64,000 nucleotides of DNA, from the NCBI GenBank assembly GCA_010909165.1, contig MU008185.1:682001-746000 (forward strand), read 5' to 3'. A program made the translations under genes and the position numbers. The notes beneath the pieces are model-generated. The model was not told the origin of the DNA. It saw only the letters and a program-made list of their open reading frames with translations, and did no database searches. Source of the DNA: Anthoceros angustus. Lineage: Eukaryota > Streptophyta > Anthocerotopsida > Anthocerotales > Anthocerotaceae. Shown here in pieces: positions 1-10,273 of this stretch (the first letter of the stretch is position 1; each line of letters starts with the position of its first letter).

Positions 1-622
1 TTCCACGCTGCTCGGATCAAGGCGAGCCCGCGCATTGCAGCGATCTGGCCCAAATTCAGGCAGCGGAAGCTCCCGCCCCCTCCCCCGGCTACCTACAGCT
101 GCCGCGAAGCTTCCGATGGATCGCGCGAGGCGGGCGGCACACGACAGGGCCAAGCTTGGCTTCACAGTCGCGTCGAGCCCAGTCGCCTGGCTGCAGCCTG
201 GGAGGCGCTGCAACGCACGCTAGGGCTTGCCCGCGTACAAGAGGATGGGCACCAGGCCTAGAGCTCCCTACGGTCCCCACTCAGGTTCCTCCACAGATCG
301 AGAGGATATAGTGTTGCGCGCCGCGATGCACTCCAGGTGGCGCCTCGAGTGCTGCGTCAGTTCGGGATTCTGGAATCCCGTCTCCGCATTGCGCGTCTCT
401 GCTCTGTTTCATTACGTTAACGGCGAGGCGATCACTTCTCATTCCTACACGCGATTCTGTTATCCTGCAGTTTGGTTAGATTAGGGTTTGAGCGCACACC
501 GGGTTTACGGGAAAGTGCATGTTGCTGCTGTTCTTGTGCCGTCAACGGCGCAGGGATCGAGGCGCGAATCGCGATGCGCGCCTCCGGTTAGACTGTTAGT
601 CCAGGTTGGCGGCGGGAAGACC
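1..622. other. 5' flank of the EPFL-like gene; no gene seen
   Basis: This moderately GC-rich stretch has only short reading frames on both strands. None has a recognisable domain or a consistent splice pattern. It is probably promoter and 5' UTR of the secreted-peptide gene starting at 623. I see no clear TATA box or RNA gene. Confidence 0.4.
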
Positions 623-1425
623 ATGGCGGCCGCAGCACCCTCGTCGCTCTTACGCTCCTCCTTCTTCGCGCTTCTGCTGCTGGCGCCGCTGCTGCTCCGC
701 CTGCCTCGCTGCATGGCAGCCGCCGACGCCAGCTTTGCTTCACATGTGAGAAGACTCTCTCCGCCGCATGCATTGCTCTACTCTGCCTGCAACCTTCGCT
801 TCTTCGGATCGCGTGTTCTTACAAGGAAGGCAATTTGCCATTTTCTTAGACCCGCTGTTTGCTGCCTGTCTCGCGTATGCGTGTAATGGAGGCATTTGCC
901 TTTTCTCAGACTAGGTACTCGGTAATTGCTGCTTCAGCAGTGTGCTCACTTCCGCATGTCTCTCCTGTTCGTAACATGGAGGCAATTTGCCCTTTTCTTA
1001 GACTCGCTGCTTGCTGCCTGTCCTTATTGCATGTCTCGACTATTGGTACTAAGGAGGCAATGCTTTCAGCCTGTTGCATTTTCCTGTGTGCTGACTGCCG
1101 CATGTCTCGCCTGTTCGCACTACGGAGGCAATTTGCCATTTTCTTAGACGCGCTGCTCGCTGTCTGCCTGCTGAGAGCTTTCGGAGTGCCGCTCCGTAGC
1201 TCTTAACCGGCTGGCGGATGTTGTGTTCAGGGTGTGGAGCGAAGGAGGACAATTGAGTCTGAGATGCGGGGTCTGAAGAGTGCTCACGGTAGACCTGGCT
1301 CCAAACCACCTCAATGCCACGACGAGTGCAGGAATTGCCGCGGGGAGTGCAGCGCAAAGCCTGTCTATTTGGACAGAAACAGCGCTCACGGCCACGCTGT
1401 TTGGACCTGTACTTGTCTCTACTAG
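623..1425 (+). CDS. Secreted cysteine-rich peptide, EPF/EPFL-like (two exons)
   Basis: The model is exon 1 at 623-745 and exon 2 at 1231-1425, joined in phase 0 by a GTGAGA donor and TTCAG acceptor, about 105 aa in all. Exon 1 encodes a classic signal peptide: a short N-region, then a Leu/Ala-rich core, then small residues near MAAADASFASH. Exon 2 encodes a basic linker and a C-terminal core with GSKPPQC, then C-x3-C-x2-C-x3-C, a variable loop and a final WTCTC. The GS-x-PP-C start, six-cysteine count and W-x-C-x-C ending match epidermal patterning factor-like peptides. That family is processed in the apoplast and signals through ERECTA-type receptors and TMM to pattern stomata and tissues. 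The fourth cysteine spacing is one residue longer than in the EPFLs I recall, and the loop is short. Another cysteine-rich peptide family is the main alternative. Confidence 0.68.
812..1165. repeat. Diverged tandem repeats in the EPFL-like intron
   Basis: The intron holds several diverged copies of a unit built around GGAGGCAATTTGCC, TTTTCTTAGAC, GCTGCTTGCTGCCTGTC and a CGCATGTCTCGCC-like block. Copies can be seen near 830, 890, 980, 1055 and 1125. The array makes up most of the intron. Confidence 0.7.
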
Positions 1426-1650
1426 CTGCGATCACGTCCGAGATGTGCCTTGAGGAGCTAGTACTCTACTCCGGAAGAAGTTGGGCGTGTTGACGCCATC
1501 CTGAAGCCGGCATTTCCTTGTTTAGGCCGAACCAATTTTGACAACTCTATATATACCACCTCTTCTATTGCCGTCAAAACTTTGTACATTTTCACTTGTT
1601 TCATAATTTCATGTTTAATATCTTAGGCTTTTCTGGACTACATTTGTCTC

Positions 1651-3642
1651 TCACTTCCGTGGTTGTTGACTATCGCTTTGCTTGCTGGCATTATCTTGTG
1701 GGGCTGCAACTTGTGCTGTTGACGATTCTGTTCCTTGTGCCGAAGCCGTCTCATCCGGGGGTTGTGGGCCAAATGGATCTTCAATATCAATCTCTTCATA
1801 TTTTTCCTCTGAACATTTTCATAATATTAGTAAGATTTTTTAGATTATAACCTATTAATATCCTGGTTTTCAAAAGCATGCAAATACCAGGCCACGGTAA
1901 AGGAGGATTTAGTTTCGCCTTCAACATTGCAGCTATTTCTTCTGGGGTTGGTCCTTCGTCTGGAACGTCATAAAGAATTAGAAGAAAAGCAAATGATTTG
2001 TTTGGATAAGCCCGATGGAATGTGGCAATAATAAAAGATAATTACCTTCATCATCGTCACCCTTTTTCCCTTTCTTTCCTTTCTTCCCCTTTTTGCCTTT
2101 CTTGTCCTTTTTATCCTTTCCTCCCTTGCCCTTTTTGCCCTTTTTCCCCTTTTTCCCTTTCTCCCCTTTCTTTCCCCCTTCTTCTTTCTTTATCAATTCG
2201 GGAGGTACGAAGTAAGGGTCCTTCTTAACTGGAGCTCCTTTCTTAGCTTTTTTCTTCTTCACAGGAGCAACCACCTCTGTAGATAGAGCAACAAGAGCTG
2301 CTGCTGGAGTTGCAGCAGGTGGGGCACCATGAGCTCCAGGTACAATAGCTGTTGTGATGTTTTTAAGAAAGTATGGCTGTTATAATATTTTAAAGTAACA
2401 ATTGCATAACATCATTTTATTATAAATTATTATTTTATATTATAATAATTTTAAAGAAGTAAGAAATTTAAAGGGATATCTATTTAAGCTATCACATACC
2501 ATTGGAATCTGTTGTAGAAGCTACCACAGTGTTTGGAGTGGGAGAACTTCCACTTCCTAATGTATTGTCATTTTCACCAACGGCACCTTGAGGTGGTAGT
2601 CTATCTTCTCCACTTGGCACTATCGGTAGAACTTGAGTTGTAGGTACAATAGATAATCCATTTGAATTTCCATCTGTAATGGTTCTCCTGCATTTCAAAG
2701 ATATTTGTAATGGATGTATTTGTGATAGCTATTGTATCTAGGTTCCTTGTTATAAATATAAAGTGATGCAATTGTTTTTGGTGAAATCCAATCAAATTAG
2801 GTACAAAATGATGCATCAAACATATTTGATGAAAACATTCATGTAGTAATCTAATTACCATTCCCTAGAGCCTCAATAGGCTTTCCTTCTTGAAGAGTTT
2901 CAGGTGGTGGAGGTTCCGCTACAAAAATAAAATGCAAATAAGAATAGTTGAATGTTATTTCATAATTTTTAAAATATTATTGTCAATCAAATCTACTATT
3001 AACTTTCTTAATCACACAATAATGCACTTACGAAGCTTCAATGTAAGTGCCACAATGTCATCATTTTCAACCTACATTGTTTATATAAGAAGAATTTAGA
3101 AACATGATGTCTATTTGGTGAATACTTAGGTGACAACCAAAGCTTCTACCCTTGATTTTGTACATATTTTAATAAAACATAAAAATAGATGTTAAGAATA
3201 AGAAATGTATTACCTTTTGTTCAAAAAGAGTTTTGGCATCTTCTAGTATAATTTGTTCATGTGAAGTAGTAGCTAGCAAAATAAGGCGTTGTTCATCGAC
3301 ATGATTTTCACTCAAGGTCTGCAACCTTTGTTTCACTTCCAACACTGTTTCCAATGGATGACAATATACGAAGTATGTAGTTCTTTTCCGCTTCACTCTC
3401 ATGTATATACTTGGTAACAAGATTTTGTCTAATAAAGTCTGGTAGAGGTTAAAAAACTATTTCAAGCATAATTCATCAGCAAATTTCGTAATCTGACATG
3501 AGATATGTAGTCTAGCTTAATGTCTTACCACCGGTTCGAAATTGATTTTCTCAAGAGGTGGAAGTAAAGGAGACCGAGGTGGAGGTGCTGGCTCTTTCTT
3601 TTTCTTCCCTTTCTTTTTCCCACCTTTTTTCTTGGGAGCCAT
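1651..3642 (-). CDS. Elongin-B-like ubiquitin-fold protein with Lys-rich KKGKKG tract (eight exons)
   Basis: Exons run 3642-3529, 3438-3214, 3071-3032, 2918-2859, about 2687-2500, 2348-2046, 1959-1888 and 1808-1651, giving roughly 385 aa. The N-terminus is MAPKKKGGKKKGKKKK followed by a Pro-rich stretch. Exons 2-3 carry a ubiquitin-like fold: YMRVKRKRTTYFVY, then VLEVKQRLQ, DEQRLIL, LEDAKTLFEQ and DDIVALTLKL. This spacing resembles Elongin B. A low-complexity linker follows, then a long KKGKKGKK repeat ending in acidic DDDED, then PTPEEIAAMLKAKLNPPLPWPE and an acidic, Gln-rich tail. All splice phases agree except exon 4 to exon 5, where the visible sites differ by one base. That may mean a missed micro-exon, an unusual site or a sequence error. 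The function is not known to me. A cilium-linked role is inference from the similar Lys-rich tail of the gene at 34.8 kb. Confidence 0.65.
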
Positions 3643-4387
3643 TATGCACTTCTATTTCATACTCCAGATGCCAATCCAATGGAGTAAATCACAAACATGT
3701 CTAATTACTGTGATATATTTTTTAATTAATTTAAAAGGTATTGGGAGATATAAGTAGATCCAAGTCACAATGATATATTTAAAGAGGAGATATAAGTAGA
3801 TCCAAGTCACAAGGATATCATTGAAAATTTTTCACACACAGAGATATTCTATACCTAATAAATAGTATAATTAAATAAGTGGGTAGATACTAGGGATGAG
3901 AGATGAAAAGACAATACTGTTATTGTTATGAGCGCATAAGTAATTAAGCTATCGAATGCTTAAATGAAAAACTCCTCAAAACCTCATAAACACAAGTATG
4001 TTATAGTGGAAGACCACATGACACTCGTCATCCACTATAGTTCATATAACAAGTCTATATGTGATCTTTAAAATATATGCTTCAATATCTCCTTGATGCT
4101 CCCAATTCATGAATGGACTTTCTTATCTTTTTGCTTTTCAGATATTGATAGGAATGGATTCCTTACTTTTTATTTATATTTTTAATTTTATTATATATAA
4201 TAATTACTTCGCAAGCAACAAACCTGTGTTGGACAAACTGTGTATATCTTCGATCTTGTATGTCACCAACCTGGTCTTCACCTTTTTCAACCAAAAAGCC
4301 GAATAAGATATATCACTTTTTATCTAAGTAGTCAGTGTAGGTACGACACGTTACATCACTATGTAGATAAAATACGTAGAATAAGTA
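3643..4387. other. AT-rich intergenic region
   Basis: This AT-rich stretch lies between the ubiquitin-fold gene and the MULE. A roughly 30-base block reading GGAGATATAAGTAGATCCAAG occurs twice, near 3740 and 3786. No gene was recognised. It probably contains the minus-strand promoter of the gene starting at 3642. Confidence 0.4.
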
Positions 4388-4396
4388 GGGTAGGAG
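4388..4396. repeat. Left target-site duplication of the MULE
   Basis: The 9-mer GGGTAGGAG here matches GGGTACGAG at 10274-10282 with one mismatch. The two copies directly flank the inverted-repeat ends of the element, and 9 bp is the usual duplication length for Mutator-like elements. Confidence 0.75.
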
Positions 4397-4515
4397 GTCT
4401 GCTTTTCAATCTCCGAAGCAATTAATAATTCACGCGTGTGGAATCCTGCGTGGCATGCCATGCCCCGTCCATCCTGTTTTCTCTCTCGTCATACCCCGTA
4501 CACAACACCATACAC
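4397..4515 (+). repeat. Left terminal inverted repeat of the MULE
   Basis: The repeat begins GTCTGCTTTTCAATCTCC and includes CCGAAGCAATTAATAATTCAC, GCGTGGCATGCCATGCCCC and CGTACACAACACCATACAC. Each block has an inverted counterpart at 10150-10273. The inner boundary is approximate. Confidence 0.8.
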
Positions 4516-4753
4516 CCATCTCCATAGAGTTGCAGCTTGGGAATTTTGTCGAGCACGTACGGCACAACCCTAGTATGCATATCGCACACTGAAAACCAGG
4601 CACGATGTAAACCGTGCGTGAAAATGAGAGCAGTGCGTAGGAAGTGCAAACTATGCACGGGTTTTAAACTGTGCCAAATTGGATCACGGTGTCATTTCCG
4701 CCAACGTAACCTAGACCAAGCATTCTAGCCGCCAAGCATGCTTCGTCCATAGA

Positions 4754-5020
4754 GTGCCCGCTGAAGGTACAATCTCCCGGGCTTGGTCAATTCTGCACCG
4801 ACGATCTAAGTTGGCAATTCTGAAGGATTTGGAGATTGCCCACATTCCGTGGAGTAGAGTACAAGATTTCATTTCTGGTGAAGGCTTCAAACATGCTGCA
4901 AGTTTCTATCGGAAGGATTTAAAGACTCGAAATTCACTGTCACCACCAATTGTGCCGTCCTTGGACACCGCAGTCACATATATGAGGTACCTTCCACAAC
5001 TTCCAAGTTCTCTACACTAA
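4754..5020 (+). pseudogene. Unrecognised reading frame in the left part of the MULE
   Basis: This 88-aa frame has ordinary protein composition, including LAILKDLEIAHIPWSRVQDF and a Ser/Pro-containing end. It lies between the left TIR and the transposase remnant. It may be the N-terminal part of the element's coding region or captured host sequence. I recognise no family. Confidence 0.3.
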
Positions 5021-5639
5021 TTTCCCTAACCACGTTGGTTTCCTAGCTTGCTGGCCTCTGTCCATGTTCGGCTTTGTTTGCCTTAGGTTGAAGCCGAATC
5101 TTGCTATGTGCTGTTGTGTGTTTCTGTGCCAGGCAAGCCTTCAATCCAAATCTGGCATGCTCTGTTTGTCCAAACCCGGTATGCTCTGTTTCGCCAAATC
5201 TGGCATGTTCTGCTTAGGAATTTAGGAGCCCGTAGTTTTCGCTCGAGTTTCGTAGCAGCTGTTACTTTATGGAAATAGCACTGCAAGTTTGCATGCTATG
5301 TTGGGAGAAGTTTTTGCAGGCCATGCTCTTCGTACGAGCTATGCTATGTTGAGACGGGCCAGCGTGCTTTTGACCGCCAGTACCTGTATTGTGGGAGCTT
5401 GTGCCACCGTATTTCAGGTCACCTGTACATCAGTTTCTCACTAGTTTCGGGTCCACCAGATTTCATGAAGATAAGCCTGTATCCTGTCAACAACAGATGT
5501 CTGGTGTTACCTTGTGGAAAGTCTGTATCATATATTTGCTTTGTTCTCTGCAGCAATATGTCTGTATGCCTTGTTTGTATTCACACTGCAAACACACGGG
5601 CTGTATATATTGTAAACGCTGATATATTGTGTTTGAATT

Positions 5640-6309
5640 ATGTAGGTATTGGTGTTCATATGGACCGGAGGATTTTCGAGCTGCTACCACACCGAAGAAT
5701 TGTGTGCATGAAGACCAGATGTATAGTCAATTTTGTTGTGAAGCGGTTGCTCTTATTTTCTGAAGTTGCTCAAATCCTTCTTCATGAAGGAGCGCATGTA
5801 GATCGTGCACGTGATGTTTGCCATGGTCCGCAGTATGTGGGATACCCTAAATTGTCTAGAGCTCCTTGGCTCTCGAAAGAGAAAAGGATTGGGTTAAACA
5901 TTGTCTTTATTGCAAGGTTTATGTGTTGGAGATTATGCGTCAGCATATTGCAGTTGTGTACGAGAAGATGAGTCACTACATAGGACATGAGCGTGGTGGT
6001 GACGTTCGAGATGACTACATGTAGTGCAAGGATGTGTTGAACATGAAACGACAGGTGGAAGCGGGTGATTGGAAACTAGACCCCGATGATGAAAAGTCCA
6101 CAGAGATGTGGCTCAAAGTAAATGCTGACCTCATCTTCCATAGATCAGAACCTGGTGAACCTTTTGTTTTAGGATTGCAAACTCCTTTCATGCGGCAGAT
6201 GTTGATCAAGCATGGTAATAATAGTGTTTTAGCCATGGACGCCACATTTGGTATGAACAAGTATAGGTACCACTTGTTTACGGTGATGGTTTTTTATCAA
6301 CACTTATAA
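5640..6309 (+). pseudogene. MULE transposase fragment (catalytic region)
   Basis: The readable part, 6034-6309, encodes GDWKLDPDDEKSTEMWLKV, PFVLGLQTPFMRQML and then VLAMDATFGMNKYRYHLFTV. The D-A-T-F-G-x-N-K-Y block is typical of MULE/FAR1-type transposases, where the Asp is one of the catalytic acidic residues. Upstream pieces such as YCKVYVLEIMRQHIAVVYEK continue the family pattern but are interrupted by stop codons, one just before the 6034 frame. Repeat sequence begins right after 6309, so the chain is cut mid-domain. Confidence 0.72.
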
Positions 6310-6424
6310 AACTGTGAGAGTAGAATACTCTTGTTTCTCCCTTGTTTGGTTGGCCTTAAAAGGCCAAACCCCCTGGTGGACGCCTCATTCCTCTCCTTGG
6401 ATTTGGGCTTTTTCTCCTTCTCTC

Positions 6425-6600
6425 CTTGGACTTGGGCTTCTTCTCCTCCTCTTCTTGGACTTGGGCTTCTTCTCCTCCTCTTCTTGGACTTGGGCTTCTT
6501 CTCCTCCTCTTCTTGGACTTGGGCTTCTTCTCCTCCTCTTCTTGGACTTGGGCTTCTTCTCCTCCTTTCCTTGGACTTGGGCTTCTTCTCTTGGCCTCAC
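6425..6600 (+). repeat. 29-bp minisatellite in the MULE
   Basis: The unit TTGGACTTGGGCTTCTTCTC plus CTCCTCTTC is 29 bp and is repeated about six times with few changes. Since 29 is not a multiple of three, all three frames read as similar artefactual proteins. It directly follows the broken transposase frame. Confidence 0.9.
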
Positions 6601-6734
6601 GCCTTGAGACTTAGGCCTCTTCTTTGGCCTTGGTCCCCTCTCTAGGCCTCAAGCCTTGGGACTTGGGCCTCTCATTTGGCCTTAGGCCCCAAGCCTTGGG
6701 CACACTTTAGAGGGTCTCTTGCCTACTTGCTTAA

Positions 6735-7140
6735 AGAGCTAGCATTGCCTAACGTCGCCTAGCATCACCTAGCGTCGCCTAGCATCGCCTAGCACACTAA
6801 GCCTAGCACGGCCTAGCATCCCCTAGCACACTAAGCCTAGCACGGCCTAGCATCGCCTAGCAGACTAAGCCTAGCACGGCCTAGTATCGCCTAGCATCAC
6901 CTAGCATCGCCTAGCACACTAAGCCTAGCACGGCCTAGCATCGCCTAGCATCGCCTAGCACACTAAGCCTAGCGGGCCTAACATCGCCTAGCACGCCTAG
7001 CATGGCCTAGCATCGCCTAGCACACTAAGCCTAGCACGGCCTAGCATCGCCTAGCACGGCCTAGCATCGCCTAGCACACTAAGCCTAGCACGGCCTAGCA
7101 TTGCCCAGCAAACTAAGCTTAGCAAGCTTATCAATCCTAG
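6735..7140. repeat. CCTAGCA-based short tandem array
   Basis: The array is made of roughly 10-base blocks (CCTAGCATCG, CCTAGCACGG, CCTAGCACAC plus TAAG) in higher-order combinations over about 400 bp. Variant blocks are shuffled, as expected from repeated unequal exchange or slippage. Confidence 0.9.
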
Positions 7141-7291
7141 CACTCCTATCTAGCGTACCTACACGAGATCATAGCTTGTAACAAAAGGAGGGAGTAGCTC
7201 ACACATCATGGCATACACACTCTCCCCACGAGAACAACATGCAAATTCCTCACACATTGCTCTCTGAGTCATAGCTTTGGCCTCCTCACAA

Positions 7292-7440
7292 CCCCTTGCA
7301 TTGCATATCTAGAGGACAAGCTACGATCTGAGCTTGTCCTCATTGAAAGGGTCTATATATATTAGCCCTTGCATTGCATATCTAGAGGACAAGCTACGAT
7401 CTGAGCTTGTCCTCATTGAAAGGGTCTATATATATTAGCC
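7292..7440. repeat. Direct duplication (about 73 bp) carrying a perfect hairpin
   Basis: A unit of about 73 bp, from CCCTTGCATTGCATATCTAG to GGGTCTATATATATTAG, occurs twice back to back. Each copy holds the inverted repeat GAGGACAAGCT / AGCTTGTCCTC around an 8-base loop, which could fold into an 11-bp stem. Confidence 0.85.
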
Positions 7441-7492
7441 CTTGGCATCGGCATATTCCTAAGATATCCTATTGGCATCAGCATATGCCGGA

Positions 7493-7645
7493 AATATCCT
7501 AAGAATACACTATAATATGGAAGGAATATGCTAAAGCATATTACTTGAGCTTATGCACTTAGCTATTGTATCCTAAGAATACACTTTAATATGCAAGGAA
7601 TATGCCAAAGCATATTACTTGAGCTTATGCACTTAGCTATTGCTA
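7493..7645. repeat. Second direct duplication (about 72 bp)
   Basis: The block beginning TCCTAAGAATACACT and ending TGCACTTAGCTATTG is present twice in tandem with four or so base differences. It follows the 73-bp duplication, so this part of the MULE has undergone repeated tandem duplication. Confidence 0.8.
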
Positions 7646-7799
7646 ACCATGTTTAATTAACACTAATCAATACTTAATTAACATAAGTGCCTTAGATTAA
7701 TTAATAAGTAATTATATTAATTAATGCTAATCAAACACTAAACCCAAGTGTAGAGATTAGTATCACACGGCATGACAGTTGCTGTGTAATGTTTAGGAT

Positions 7800-8290
7800 T
7801 TCTTTATGGCAGACATGTGTTTGAAGAACTGCAAGATGTTTCTCCATGCTGGACAAGATACCTCATCTGCTTTGAAGGCCTCTCATCGGTTCTCAAAGGA
7901 AAGAGTATCTTTCACCAAGGCTGCGTCGCCAGGAAGGCGTATGGATTGGCTTCTGCTTTAACTTGTGAATGAGGCGGCACGACATTACTGGTACCTTGAT
8001 TTCACCAAGGCTGAGGGTTACAAGTCGAATTCAAAGCTCAAGAAGGTATATGAGCATGTTGTGTTTGCAGCAAGCACCATCCTAGATGAGGCTATCATAT
8101 TCTCGTCTTAGTTGGGTCTACTGTTGCATATTGCATGTCCTTTGAGGATAGTGAAAAGGTATATGTCATTGAGGCTGCACACTCTCCATGGGCATTCTGT
8201 ACTTGTAGGATGGGGAAAAAAGGATTCATTTGCGTTTCATGTTGTGAAGGTGCAACAGGTGTTTGGTATATTTGAACATATTTCCTAGTT
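7800..8290 (+). pseudogene. MULE transposase C-terminal remnant with SWIM-like zinc finger
   Basis: Readable pieces include NEAARHYWYLDFTKAEGYKS and, near 8140-8250, EDSEKVYVIEAAHSPWAFCT followed by CRMGKKGFIC. The W-x-F-C-x-C...G-F-x-C pattern resembles the SWIM zinc finger found C-terminal to the catalytic domain in MULE transposases. The final His of the usual CxCxnCxH pattern is not evident. Stops and frame changes break the region. Confidence 0.55.
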
Positions 8291-8291
8291 A

Positions 8292-8756
8292 TTGCGCCTT
8301 GCTTGGTGTACCAATGGATCTTATGTTCCGGCACAGGAAGAAGGAAGTACATTACCTGATTTCACTGTTGCTGTGGATAACGAGATGTCATATGGTATTC
8401 GTGTTCAGGATATAACAGCGCAATGCGCCAGTGGCGGTGTCACACCTCTTCTCAGCAACGCAGGTAGCTTGGAGAAGTTGAAGCTGAAACAACATCGAGA
8501 CTTAGATGCAATTTGCATGGGTATTCCAAGCATTGTGGAAGCCAAGCCTGCTATTTTGTTTGAGGTCTGCGCAATAATGGAACAAGCTCAATATCCTATT
8601 AGTGAGGTTGCAAATCGGGTGGACGAGGCCTCAAGCAGTAGACCGGTATTAGATGAGTTTGTTCCGAATGACGGGACCAACCGATTGGTGTATTTCAATG
8701 GCATTGAAGAACTTTCAAAATCGAAGAAGAAAAAAGTGTCATTGCAGCTTTAGGTG
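8292..8756 (+). pseudogene. C-terminal tail frame of the MULE transposase
   Basis: This is a 153-aa frame on the same strand just after the SWIM-like region. It has ordinary composition (VDNEMSYGIRVQDITAQCAS, VEAKPAILFEVCAIMEQAQY) and ends in a basic KSKKKKVSLQL. Position and strand suggest the transposase C-terminus, but no domain is recognised. Confidence 0.4.
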
Positions 8757-9312
8757 ATGGTGAATACATGGTTATGTGCTTTAGTTAATTGTGAAATAGG
8801 TACTTATAACCTGTGGTGCATGCTTTAGTTTTTACTTTGTGATGCCTTTGTTTTATCATCGTGTTTGAAGGCTTGTGTATACTTGGTGAAGTTGTAATCG
8901 AGGGCTGAGGGGTTCATTGAAGCCTTGGTTCTATAACGGGGGTGAAACATATATTTTGCTTTACACTTAAACGGTATAAGGAAGGATGAAAAAAGATATT
9001 AGCTACGTAATTGGATATAATGCATCTCGACTTGCAAGAAAAAGGCAACATAACAAGTTTCATCTCGACTTGTAAGGAAAAGGTGACACAACAAGTTTCC
9101 TGTCCACTGTATGAATAGTCTCCCAAATAACAAGGACCAGAATAGGGCAATCGGGAATTAGCATAGTAGGAGACATGGATGGCTACATAGTGTTAGAACA
9201 ATAGACCCTGCACATGAATGGCGCAAGCAAGCTTGCCACAGCCTTACATGGACATTGCAAACGATCGACGTGCACAAATTTGTCCATCTGAATGCCCCTC
9301 GGAAGTCGAGGA

Positions 9313-9480
9313 GCATTGCCAAGGTGAGGCTAGCGAAATGCTCCCAAGCGAATGACCCCACGCCTCCTTCTCCCCTCTTATTTAGGAACCTCCCGTTCTC
9401 GTGGGCATTGCCAAGGTGAGGCCAACGAAATGCTCCCAAGCGAATGACCCCACGCCTCCTTCTCCTCCCCCTCTCATTCA
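9313..9480. repeat. Direct duplication of about 95 bp
   Basis: The block GCATTGCCAAGGTGAGGC followed by AACGAAATGCTCCCAAGCGA and ATGACCCCACGCCTCCTTC appears at about 9313 and again at about 9408. It lies just before a C-rich low-complexity tract (9480-9800). Confidence 0.8.
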
Positions 9481-9960
9481 GGAACCTCCTCCCCTCTGAT
9501 TCAAGAACCTCCTGCTCGTCCCTTCTTCGCCCCTAGTGCCACCTTGCTCGCCCCTCCTTCCCCATCGCCCCTCTCCGCCCCCATGCCCGCCGCCTCTCCC
9601 CTCTCGCCCCGCGCCCACCTCCCGCCCGCGCCCACCGCCTCCCGCGCCCACCTCCGTGCCCGGCCTCGGCCTCGCCCGTCCCACACTCCCTCCCGAGCCC
9701 ACCGTCCCTACCCAGCCCTTCCCGACGCCAGCCCATGCCATGCCCCGCCCACCATCCTGTCCCCCGTCCCTCGCGCCCCCATACCAAGTCGGTCCTCGCT
9801 CCTGGATTCCGCTCCCCGCGGCCTTCAGATCGTTCTTGCCTTCCGCTCTGCACTACCTTCAAATCGCTCCTGCCTTCTACTCCCCGCTGCCTTCAGATCG
9901 CTCCTGCCTTCTGCGCCCTGTTGCCTTCATATCCCCACTCTTGGCTTCCGCTCTATGTTT
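9480..9960. repeat. C-rich low-complexity tract and 9.8-kb short repeats
   Basis: Pyrimidine- and CCGCCC-rich sequence runs to about 9800. It is followed by several diverged copies of a CTTCAGATCGCTCCTGCCTTC-like unit. Long Pro/Arg-rich reading frames on both strands here are a composition artefact. Confidence 0.7.
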
Positions 9961-10149
9961 GTCTTTGGGTTTCATTTGTTTGAAACGACGTGCTTTCATA
10001 CTTCCCACGCACGATTCAGAAATTAAGCATGGTTTACATCATAACCTCGTTGTGGTGCGTGTCGTTGTGGTTTATATCATAACCTCGTTGTGGGTTGTGC
10101 CCGCCAAGTCCCTGCCAAAATACAGCAGCGACGGCCCTGTATGGATCGC

Positions 10150-10273
10150 TACATGGTGTTGTGTACGGTGTATGCCATGATGAGATAGAAATCGGGATTG
10201 GGCGGGGCATAGCATGCCACGCGGGATTTTATCCGAGTGAATCATGAATTGCTTCGGAGATCGAGACGCAGGC
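10150..10273 (-). repeat. Right terminal inverted repeat of the MULE
   Basis: The reverse complement of this segment reads GCCTGCGTCTCGATCTCCG, then AAGCAATTCATGATTCAC, CGTGGCATGCTATGCCCC and CGTACACAACACCAT, in the same order as the left TIR. It ends at 10273, directly before the GGGTACGAG duplication. Confidence 0.8.

Larger units (their letters stand above)
4397..10273 (+). mobile_element. Mutator-like DNA transposon (MULE), inactive
   Basis: The left end GTCTGCTTTTCAATCTCC matches the reverse complement of the right end, GCCTGCGTCTCGATCTCC. Good inverted similarity runs for about 120 bp (4397-4512 against 10150-10273), with weaker similarity further inward. Both ends abut a 9-bp target duplication. 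Inside are plus-strand remnants of a MULE-type transposase and a SWIM zinc finger, each broken by stops and frame changes, plus several minisatellites and GC-rich filler. Long inverted repeats, the 9-bp duplication and this transposase type define the superfamily. The element is about 5.9 kb and cannot encode an intact transposase, so it would depend on a functional relative. Confidence 0.85.

Noticed and set aside
6314-6645. Leu/Phe/Ser-rich 60-100 aa frames in three phases
   Set aside because: They are translations of the 29-bp minisatellite, so all frames look alike.
9533-10180. Long Pro/Arg/Gly-rich frames on both strands
   Set aside because: They overlap in several frames over C-rich low-complexity DNA inside the MULE, with no domain or splice support.
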